The notes beneath the pieces are model-generated. The model made no database searches. It was given only the letters and a program-made list of their open reading frames with translations, and was not told where the DNA came from. 12,369 nt of DNA from positions 1-12,369 of the forward strand of contig JBCCFC010000268.1 in assembly GCA_039029935.1 (NCBI GenBank). The letters run 5' to 3'. Of the stretch, positions 6,834 to 12,369 are shown piece by piece. The translations under genes and the position numbers were made by a program. The number at the start of each line of letters is the position of its first letter. Position 1 is the first letter of the stretch. Origin of the DNA: G039029935 sp039029935 (lineage in GTDB: Bacteria > Chloroflexota > Anaerolineae > Caldilineales > Caldilineaceae).

Positions 6834-7685
6834 ATGTTAGTACCAATGACGCCTGTCCTGCAAGATGCACTCAAAGGCGGCTACGCAGTCGGGTCATTCA
6901 ACGTCGCCAACTTTGAGATGATGGAGACTGTCATCAAGACGGCGGCGCACAAAAAATCACCTGTCATCGTCTCCACAGCAGCGGCAGAAGCGCGCTATTT
7001 GGGTCCTGACGTGGCCCACAGCATGGCGCAGGCACTGGCGAAAAAGCACAACACACCCATTGTACTACACCTCGATCACGGCGATACGTTTGAGTTGGCG
7101 ATGCAGTGTATCCGTGCGGGCTATACCTCGGTGATGTTTGATGGCTCACATTATGCGCTGGCGGACAATATCCGCATGACCAAAGAGGTTGTGCAGGCGG
7201 CTCATGCGGTTGGCGTATCGGTGGAAGGGGAAGTCGGTCGCATCCAAGGGGTTGAGGATGACCTGGTGGTCAGCGAGCGCGAGGCGTCGATGAGCGATGT
7301 CGGTGAGGCCACGCGATTTGCCCATGAGACAGGCGTGGATGCCCTAGCGGTGGCAATTGGCAATGCACATGGCTTCTACAAGCAAGAGCCAAAGCTGGAC
7401 ATGAACCGCTTACAGGCCATCCGTGAAGGTAGCGGCATCCCTATTGTGTTGCACGGTGGCACAGGCATCCCCGCTGACCAGATTCAAGAGGCGATTGGCC
7501 TGGGCATTGCCAAGATCAACATTGCCTCCAAGGTGCGGCGGGCGTATATGCGTTCGCTCTATGACGCGCTGGCCGAGAATCCAGACACGACCGATGTGCG
7601 TGACATCATGGCGGTGGGCAAGATGGCGATGACCTATGAGATTATTGCCAGCATGGAGATGTTGGGGTCGGAACGGCGGTTGTAG
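6834..7685 (+). CDS. iolJ: Class II aldolase, probably 6-phospho-5-dehydro-2-deoxygluconate aldolase (IolJ)
   Basis: A 283-residue zinc-dependent class II aldolase of the FbaA/GatY/KbaY/IolJ group. The family residues are all there: catalytic D81 and zinc ligand H82 in HLDHGDTFE (79-87), the acidic residue in EGEVG (131-135), H179 in NAHG, H207 in LHGGTGIP, and the phosphate-binding region KINIASKVR (227-235). The sequence alone cannot separate fructose-bisphosphate, tagatose-bisphosphate and inositol-pathway aldolases. The position behind iolC and iolB favours IolJ, which cleaves the IolC product to dihydroxyacetone phosphate and malonate semialdehyde. A TTG at 6795 extends the frame, but that start would lie in the hairpin arm, and AAAGGA (6821-6826) is well placed for the ATG at 6834. 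The stop is only 4 bp from the stop of the convergent TPR gene, with no terminator visible between them. Confidence 0.88.
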   Translation: MLVPMTPVLQDALKGGYAVGSFNVANFEMMETVIKTAAHKKSPVIVSTAAAEARYLGPDVAHSMAQALAKKHNTPIVLHLDHGDTFELAMQCIRAGYTSVMFDGSHYALADNIRMTKEVVQAAHAVGVSVEGEVGRIQGVEDDLVVSEREASMSDVGEATRFAHETGVDALAVAIGNAHGFYKQEPKLDMNRLQAIREGSGIPIVLHGGTGIPADQIQEAIGLGIAKINIASKVRRAYMRSLYDALAENPDTTDVRDIMAVGKMAMTYEIIASMEMLGSERRL

Positions 7686-7689
7686 CCAC

Positions 7690-9360
7690 TTAATCACAAC
7701 AAGCCTCACGACGACAAAAACAAGACGCACGAATCGGCACATCCGCTCTCGCCAAAGCCAAATCTAAGCGTGGCTGGATGGCCGCAACCTCAGCATAGCG
7801 GTCTAGTCGGAGCAGACACTCGACGTACCCGTGCAGACTCCATACATTCTCTGGATGCTGCGAGGATCGATTCAATGTATCGTCCAGCCCTAAATCCGCG
7901 CGATAGACGGCCAATGCCTCTTCCACATGACCTTGCTCCAGCAGGAGCGCGCCCAACGCATGGCGCGTCGGCTGCATCCAGCCCCAAGGCTCGGCGTAGG
8001 CCAGAGTATCATCCAGATACACAGACTGGCGCAGGTGGGCAAAGGCAGCGTCATAGTTGCCCTTGCGATATTCCAGTTCGCCATTGAGCATTTCCGCCGC
8101 CACCGCCAATACTGCTTCACAGGAGTTATTGAAATGAAAACGGGTTTCCGGTACACGTTCCCGCGCCGCTTCAAAACGTACTTTTTCAGCCTCGGCTTCC
8201 GCAACGTGACCCAGCGCAGAATGGGCAACGCCTTTGGCATAGTGCAGAATCGCCGTGGTATGACAGTAGAAGTCGGTGTCATGAGGGAACGGTTCGGCCA
8301 GAATCGTTTCCCATTGACCAAAGCGAATAAGGACATGCTGTCGCATGGAGAGCAGACATTCCAAAATGTCGGCCAGCGGGGGTGTCTCGATGCGCAACAC
8401 CTCTTCGGGTAGGGCCGCAATCAACTCATCAGCGGTCTGGATCGCGGTCTTAAACTGCCCCAAAAACATGGCGGCGTAGAGCTTGAAATGATAGTTGTGG
8501 GTGCGGTACATGGTGTAGATATTACCCGCACCTGCATAATCTACATATTTTTGGTCGCGCTTGATGGCGTGACTGTTGGCAACCACAGCGTTATAGTAGT
8601 GACCACACAAAATATCAATATGCGAGGGCATATGCCACAGATGCCCCGACTCTGGAACCAGTTCGCGCAGGGTATCTGCCGAGCGTAACGCACGTTCTGG
8701 ATAGGGTGACATTTCCAGCGTGTGGATGTGAAGATGTAACAGCCCTGGGTGTGGCGCAAGCCCCTCGGTTTCAATTCGCTGCAAGGCTTGTTCCATGATT
8801 GCCAGTGCTTCTAGCGTATCGGCGTTTTCGGCAGGCTGGGCTTTGGCAACATCCCAAAGCTGCCAAGGTGTCCGGCAAATCAAGGCTTCGGCACAGAGCG
8901 AGCTGACATCTAAATCATCAGGATAGGCGGCGTAGACCGAGCGCATGGCGTCTGCATAGGCATCGCTCCACACCGGAACCTGCTCTTCATTCTCAAGCTG
9001 CTCGGCCTGATAGCGATGCGGTAATGTTTGAATCAATGCCTGCTCGACAGGAGACGCTTTGTCCAACATAGCAAGGGCGCGTTCTGTGGCGGCATGACAG
9101 CGCGCCGCATCCCGCTGTACTCGATCCCACCCAATCTTTTCCCAGCTTTGATTGTAGTTTGGTCCCATCGCATAGGCAATCCCCCAACGCGACATCGGAC
9201 AATGTGGGTCGGCGTCTGCCGCTTTTTCAAAACAGTGAACGGCCTCTTCAAAATTAAAGCCATAACACCAGTTCAACCCTTGGTCAAACCAGCGTTGGGC
9301 GTCGGGTGAATTGGTTGTGATACGCCGGGTGTGCGCACCCAGATCAAAATAGGTAGCCAT
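7690..9360 (-). CDS. TPR protein with a histidine cluster and cysteine-rich C-terminus
   Basis: A 556-residue soluble helical protein built of TPR-like repeats, for example AQRWFDQGLNWCYGFNFEEA (21-40), and the regions around 430-450 and 468-490. It belongs to a widespread uncharacterised family that I recognise by HLHIHTLEMSPYPERALRSA (209-228) and GHLWHMPSHI (239-248). H209, H211, H213, E216, H240, H243 and H247 could form a metal site; this is my inference. The last residues, RASCFCRREACCD, contain four cysteines in nine positions. The frame extends to 9384, but GGAG on the minus strand, 6 nt before the ATG at 9360, supports the shorter start, and MATYFDLGAH is a natural beginning. The start lies 11 nt after the ATPase-nuclease stop, so the two are a translationally close pair. 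No signal peptide or membrane segment is seen. Function unknown. Confidence 0.87.
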   Translation of the reverse strand: MATYFDLGAHTRRITTNSPDAQRWFDQGLNWCYGFNFEEAVHCFEKAADADPHCPMSRWGIAYAMGPNYNQSWEKIGWDRVQRDAARCHAATERALAMLDKASPVEQALIQTLPHRYQAEQLENEEQVPVWSDAYADAMRSVYAAYPDDLDVSSLCAEALICRTPWQLWDVAKAQPAENADTLEALAIMEQALQRIETEGLAPHPGLLHLHIHTLEMSPYPERALRSADTLRELVPESGHLWHMPSHIDILCGHYYNAVVANSHAIKRDQKYVDYAGAGNIYTMYRTHNYHFKLYAAMFLGQFKTAIQTADELIAALPEEVLRIETPPLADILECLLSMRQHVLIRFGQWETILAEPFPHDTDFYCHTTAILHYAKGVAHSALGHVAEAEAEKVRFEAARERVPETRFHFNNSCEAVLAVAAEMLNGELEYRKGNYDAAFAHLRQSVYLDDTLAYAEPWGWMQPTRHALGALLLEQGHVEEALAVYRADLGLDDTLNRSSQHPENVWSLHGYVECLLRLDRYAEVAAIQPRLDLALARADVPIRASCFCRREACCD

Positions 9361-9371
9361 AAAATACTCCA

Positions 9372-10979
9372 TTACATGCCCCAAACCGTAATTGGTTGCC
9401 CGTTATAGGATTCATTGCGGCAAAAAATTTTTTCTTTCCAAGGTTTGTCAGGGTTGCGGTCAAAAATCACCAAGTGCCCCTTGTCCGTACCACAGCGATC
9501 CATGTATTGCCATGTCTGCTCTAGTCCCCTGTCAATGAGTTTTTGCAGTGTTGCCTTTTTCTTGCCCCGAAATACTTTGAGTTCAACGACAACCCGCTGG
9601 GGTGATTGACTGTCAATGGGCCAGTGAATAAGCAAGTCTGTACGTCCACGCCCTAGCCCATATTCTCGTGAAATCATGCCGCCACCATTGACGACTCTTT
9701 GTAGATATGCCTGCATGAGTAGCTGTGGCCCGGCCTCTTTGTAACGAAAGCGATCAACCCAGATTTCTGAGTTCTCACGGAAAAATTGTTGAAAGTCTCG
9801 CATTAATTTACCCATGTCGAGACGACCATCTGGCTGGATGTAGGCAGATGTCTGTACTCTACTGCCAAGGTTTGCTTCGGTGATGGTGATTAGCTGTCGT
9901 GGAATAATCTCCCGATAGATAGGGTTGGCGATTTGGGGGCTTTTGTTTTCATCTAGCACAACCAAGCCTAAGTCGATGAGATATTGTAGGTCATCGTTGA
10001 GCGCAGTCCTGTCGATTTCCACCCCTTCAAGCATGGGTGCAATCACCCGCTGGACACGCGGTTCGAGCAGTTTATCGGCAAGTTGGTCGAGATGTGTATC
10101 GCGACGGAGGATGATCTGTTCTTTAGCTATCTGTATCCGTTCTTCGGTGATCACAACTGTGCGATCACGCGCATCCTTCATTTTATGGGTGGCTTCATGT
10201 GCCAGTGCATTCACGAGCCAAGGTTGCCCATTGGTCAACTGCCAGACCTGTTCAAGTGCATCATCCGTAAAGCGTTGGCCTGTTTCGTCTGTGTGTTGTT
10301 GATAGAGAGACAGCACTTCATCATGTGTAAAATTGCCCATGCGTAGTGATTCGGCTTTAATATTAAAGGCACTGCCACCTGTGATAATCTCCTTTTCTCG
10401 ACTGGAGTGGATGCGATAGTCACGGATATCACGTACCCCACAAAGGATAATACTCTGGGGAAACTCAGATGGACGTTTGTCATATCCTGCACGTAGTTGA
10501 CGCAATACAGAAATAAGTGTATCGCCAATCAATGCATCAATTTCATCAATGAACAAAACCAATGGTAGAACACTAGACCATGCCCACCGTGTCAAAATCA
10601 CATTCAACGCGGAAAATGCACCATATCGTTGAAATACATCCTGCCAGTGATTCTCAATAAAATCATCCTTCAAGTTACCAAGCGCACGCGTTGCCAATTC
10701 ACCCGCAATTGCAGACATTGCACCATCCACATTTTCGCGCGCTGCTTGGCCGCTCTCGACATTGATATAAAGACAGCGTACGTCGCCCTGTTCATTGAGG
10801 TGTTCCATCAAGGCACGCAAATAGCTTGTTTTACCAACCTGTCTAGGGGCATGCAGGACGAAATAACGTTTATTCTCAATCAATTCTTCAATTCCATCCA
10901 AGTCAAACCGACTCAATGGTGGAATCATGTAATGATCTTTGGGGATCATTGGCCCCGCTGTGTTAAATTTTCGTGCCAT
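9372..10979 (-). CDS. AAA ATPase fused to a C-terminal PD-(D/E)XK nuclease-like domain
   Basis: A 535-residue protein. The N-terminal half is a STAND/AAA-type ATPase of the AAA_35-like kind: RKFNTAGPMIPKDHYMIPP (3-21), Walker A APRQVGKT (44-51), Walker B LVLFIDEID (140-148) with D145 and E146, and GVRDIRD (181-187) as a possible sensor. A helical and winged-helix-like middle (about 215-345) follows. The C-terminal part looks like a PD-(D/E)XK nuclease: D448 in GRGRTDLLI, E466 and K468 in VVVELKVF, and Q488 in LEQTWQYMD, with GHLVIFDRN after it. That arrangement resembles the AAA-ATPase plus PDDEXK_9 architecture. The frame is open to 11108, but AGGAG sits just upstream of the ATG at 10979, the promoter at 11026-11054 starts transcription downstream of 11108, and family similarity begins at MARKFNTAG. 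Targets and role are unknown; DNA or RNA cleavage is possible. It is followed after 11 nt by the TPR gene. Confidence 0.87.
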   Translation of the reverse strand: MARKFNTAGPMIPKDHYMIPPLSRFDLDGIEELIENKRYFVLHAPRQVGKTSYLRALMEHLNEQGDVRCLYINVESGQAARENVDGAMSAIAGELATRALGNLKDDFIENHWQDVFQRYGAFSALNVILTRWAWSSVLPLVLFIDEIDALIGDTLISVLRQLRAGYDKRPSEFPQSIILCGVRDIRDYRIHSSREKEIITGGSAFNIKAESLRMGNFTHDEVLSLYQQHTDETGQRFTDDALEQVWQLTNGQPWLVNALAHEATHKMKDARDRTVVITEERIQIAKEQIILRRDTHLDQLADKLLEPRVQRVIAPMLEGVEIDRTALNDDLQYLIDLGLVVLDENKSPQIANPIYREIIPRQLITITEANLGSRVQTSAYIQPDGRLDMGKLMRDFQQFFRENSEIWVDRFRYKEAGPQLLMQAYLQRVVNGGGMISREYGLGRGRTDLLIHWPIDSQSPQRVVVELKVFRGKKKATLQKLIDRGLEQTWQYMDRCGTDKGHLVIFDRNPDKPWKEKIFCRNESYNGQPITVWGM

Positions 10980-11025
10980 TCTTGCTCTCCTATGTAAACA
11001 CGGCCAAATGCCATCGCCGTAATTC

Positions 11026-11054
11026 ATTGTAGGGGCAATGTAAAAAATCGGCAA
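11026..11054 (-). promoter_or_regulatory. Sigma-70-type promoter of the ATPase-nuclease/TPR operon
   Basis: Read on the minus strand, TTGCCG (11049-11054) and TACAAT (11026-11031) are 17 bp apart, matching consensus at four and five of six positions. Transcription would start near 11019 and leave a leader of about 40 nt that ends in AGGAG ahead of the ATG at 10979. This position rules out the longer start at 11108. Confidence 0.6.
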
Positions 11055-11112
11055 ACATATGTCCTTATGGTTGAAATGACCAATAATGAGTTTTATCCAA
11101 TTTCTCAATCGC

Positions 11113-11142
11113 TGTAAGAAATCAGATCACTTCCGCGACTAA
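11113..11142 (+). promoter_or_regulatory. Possible ECF-type promoter ahead of the sigma factor gene
   Basis: TGTAAG (11113-11118) and CGACTAA (11136-11142) are 17 bp apart. They resemble the TGTAAC/CGTCTAA style of many ECF-dependent promoters, although each differs from it by a base. The location 40-70 bp upstream of the ECF start fits autoregulation. A conventional sigma-70 promoter is not obvious in this gap. The 203-bp divergent intergenic region (10980-11182) also holds the oppositely directed ATPase promoter. Confidence 0.4.
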
Positions 11143-11182
11143 TTAGAATAGAGCATCCGATTAAGTTAGCGGAGAACTATAT

Positions 11183-11725
11183 ATGAATGAACAAGAGCAG
11201 AAACAAATCTTTGATGGGTGGCTGCATGAGTACAAGGGCATTCTCTTTAAGATTGTGCGTGCCTATGCGTTCAACCCGCACGATCAGGATGATTTGTTTC
11301 AAGAAATGTCTCTACAATTATGGAAATCCATTCCGGACTTTCGTGGCGCGGCTAAGGCGTCCACATGGATTTACCGCGTGGCCCTCTATGCGGCGATTGC
11401 ATGGGTGCGCAAGGAGAAGAAGCAGCCTGAAACGCAGTCAATGGTGGGCATAGAAGAGAGAAGTGTTGCGCAAACGGAGAGCGCACATACACTGACGATG
11501 AACACGCAGCCCAGCGACCCACAGCTAGACTGGCTCTATGAACAAATCGCGCAGCTTGATCCCATCGACCGCTCCGTCTGTCTGTTGATGTTAGAGGGGT
11601 TTAGCTATAAGGAAATGGCCGGGTTGATTGGGATTTCAGAGAGCAATGTGGGTGTCAAGATTCACCGTATCAAGCAGCATCTCGTGCGACAGTCAGAGGA
11701 GTTAGAGGCGGTCGGTATTCGGTAG
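11183..11725 (+). CDS. ECF-type RNA polymerase sigma factor
   Basis: A 180-residue sigma-70-family factor of the ECF type with regions 2 and 4 only. Region 2 covers about 17-80 and includes NPHDQDDLFQEMSLQLWKSI (31-50) and AKASTWIYRVALYAAIAWVR (57-76). Region 4 covers about 118-168, with the helix-turn-helix FSYKEMAGLIGISESNVGVK (140-159). The linker of about 35 residues is polar and unconserved. GGAG (11171-11174), 8 nt before the ATG, sets the start. The stop codon TAG (11723-11725) lies inside a short repeat. The membrane protein gene that follows after 80 nt is the likely regulator of its activity; together they look like a cassette I recall mostly from Bacteroidota. Confidence 0.92.
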   Translation: MNEQEQKQIFDGWLHEYKGILFKIVRAYAFNPHDQDDLFQEMSLQLWKSIPDFRGAAKASTWIYRVALYAAIAWVRKEKKQPETQSMVGIEERSVAQTESAHTLTMNTQPSDPQLDWLYEQIAQLDPIDRSVCLLMLEGFSYKEMAGLIGISESNVGVKIHRIKQHLVRQSEELEAVGIR

Positions 11726-11778
11726 GTCGGTAGGTCAGTATTCGGTGTGTATGTGCTGATTACCGACCTACTGATTAC
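11711..11778. repeat. Direct and inverted short repeats in the sigma factor-membrane protein spacer
   Basis: GGTAGGTC occurs twice in tandem (11721-11728, 11729-11736). GTCGGTATTCGGT (11711-11723) recurs with one change as GTCAGTATTCGGT (11735-11747). CTGATTAC occurs at 11756-11763 and 11771-11778. GTAGGTCGGTA (11722-11732) is a perfect 11-bp inverted match to TACCGACCTAC (11761-11771), giving a possible hairpin with a 28-nt loop. The sigma gene stop codon lies in the left arm. Confidence 0.85.
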
Positions 11779-11805
11779 TAATCCGCCCGCAACAGGGGAT
11801 AAAAA

Positions 11806-12369
11806 ATGGAGTTTGAAGAAATGCAAGTAATCTGGAATAGTGAAAAACAAGAAAAGTTGTATGTGATCAATGAGGATGCGCTCTATGAACGCATCAAGCG
11901 TAAGGGCAAATCGGTCAATCATTGGGTCAACTTTTTTGAGTGGGTGATGATTGGCGTGAACTTGGCAGCGGGTATTCTATTGACGGTGGATAGCTATCGG
12001 GACCAAGACCCCTTGTTGCAATACATGTTGCCTGTCATCTATCTCGCCTTTTCACTGGGTGTGCTGGTCTTTCGCATAACACGGCGAAAGGAAGAAGTGC
12101 GGTTTGAGGAGTCGATGCTGGGCGAGTTGGACAAGGCATTGTGGCGGCTCGATTATCTGATCAAACAGAGCCGTTGGGTGACGTTGTGGTATACATTGCC
12201 GTTGTGTTTAGTCTTTGGTGCGATGACAATCTTCTTTGATCGTGATTTAGTATGGGCGACGCTGCTCCTCTTGGTTGTCATGCCATTGTCCTATTTTGGC
12301 AGTCTCTGGGAGGTCAATAAATGGTATCTACCAAAAAAGCGAGATTTACAATCGCTCCGTGAAAAAATC
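11806..12369 (+). CDS. Four-helix membrane protein, putative anti-sigma-like partner (3' truncated by window)
   Basis: The frame is open from the ATG at 11806 to the window end (188 residues, no stop), so the C-terminus is missing. AGGGG (11793-11797), 8 nt upstream, supports the start. The N-terminal 38 residues are cytosolic and charged, beginning MEFEEMQVIWNSEKQEKLYV. Four hydrophobic segments lie at about 41-61, 71-91, 124-144 and 148-168, with a charged loop between the second and third (RKEEVRFEESMLGELDKALW, 94-113). There is no zinc-binding HxxxCxxC motif of classical ZAS anti-sigma factors. A similar MEFEEMQxIW-type protein next to an ECF sigma factor is, as far as I recall, common in Bacteroidota. 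A role in sequestering or tuning the upstream sigma factor is inferred from position alone. Confidence 0.8.
   Translation, partial: MEFEEMQVIWNSEKQEKLYVINEDALYERIKRKGKSVNHWVNFFEWVMIGVNLAAGILLTVDSYRDQDPLLQYMLPVIYLAFSLGVLVFRITRRKEEVRFEESMLGELDKALWRLDYLIKQSRWVTLWYTLPLCLVFGAMTIFFDRDLVWATLLLLVVMPLSYFGSLWEVNKWYLPKKRDLQSLREKI

Noticed and set aside
7676..7702. Bidirectional terminator between iolJ and the TPR gene
   Set aside because: Only a 5-bp stem with a long loop and no T run is present.
7890..8420. Long open frames of 160-176 codons on both strands within the TPR gene
   Set aside because: They are shadow frames of the TPR gene, with no family resemblance and no ribosome sites.
9361..9384. 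Longer start of the TPR gene at 9384 (overlapping the upstream gene)
   Set aside because: GGAG sits 6 nt ahead of the ATG at 9360, and the extra residues come from the end of the ATPase-nuclease gene read in another frame.
10980..11108. Longer start of the ATPase-nuclease gene at 11108
   Set aside because: A good ribosome site precedes 10979, and the predicted promoter lies inside the extension, so the upstream ATG would not be transcribed from it.

Overview
The window is about 12.4 kb of bacterial chromosome of mid-range base composition, roughly half G+C by eye. It carries nine protein genes and no RNA gene, CRISPR array, transposase or phage gene that I can see. The gene types suggest a Chloroflexota-like organism, with a cyanobacterium-like or other genome as the alternative: a Uma2-family PD-(D/E)XK protein with a repetitive coiled-coil tail, an AAA ATPase opening with the phrase RKFNTAGPMIPKDHYMIPP, and short tandem repeats of 7-8 bp in intergenic spaces. 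This assignment is an inference from memory of gene families, not a database result.

Region 1 (2-3343, plus strand) is a compact run: the C-terminal part of a GhrA-type hydroxyacid dehydrogenase cut by the window edge, a P-type ATPase 3 nt downstream whose transport motif CPC is replaced by FGY, and a DUF4188 protein. It is closed by a good intrinsic terminator at 3302-3342.

Region 2 (3345-7685, plus strand) starts with a sigma-70-like promoter. It holds a Uma2 nuclease-like gene and then three myo-inositol catabolism genes: iolC (5-dehydro-2-deoxygluconokinase), iolB (5-deoxyglucuronate isomerase) and an iolJ-type class II aldolase. Together IolB, IolC and IolJ would convert 5-deoxyglucuronate to 5-dehydro-2-deoxygluconate, phosphorylate it, and cleave it to malonate semialdehyde and dihydroxyacetone phosphate. 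Genes for the upstream steps (iolG, iolE, iolD) and iolA are not in the window. The two spacers inside this operon are filled with striking repeats: a composite tandem/inverted repeat block between iolC and iolB, and a 31-bp perfect inverted repeat between iolB and iolJ.

Region 3 (11054 down to 7690, minus strand) is a two-gene operon converging on iolJ with only 4 bp between the stop codons. It encodes an AAA ATPase fused to a C-terminal PD-(D/E)XK nuclease-like domain, and a histidine-rich TPR protein with a cysteine-rich tail. Its promoter lies at 11026-11054.

Region 4 (11113-12369, plus strand, divergent) holds an ECF sigma factor and a four-helix membrane protein cut by the window end, preceded by an ECF-like promoter that suggests autoregulation.

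The most unusual signals are the repeated placement of inverted repeats that begin exactly at the stop codon of the upstream gene in three operon junctions, the P-type ATPase without a CPx motif, and the ATPase-nuclease/TPR pair as a candidate system of unknown function.
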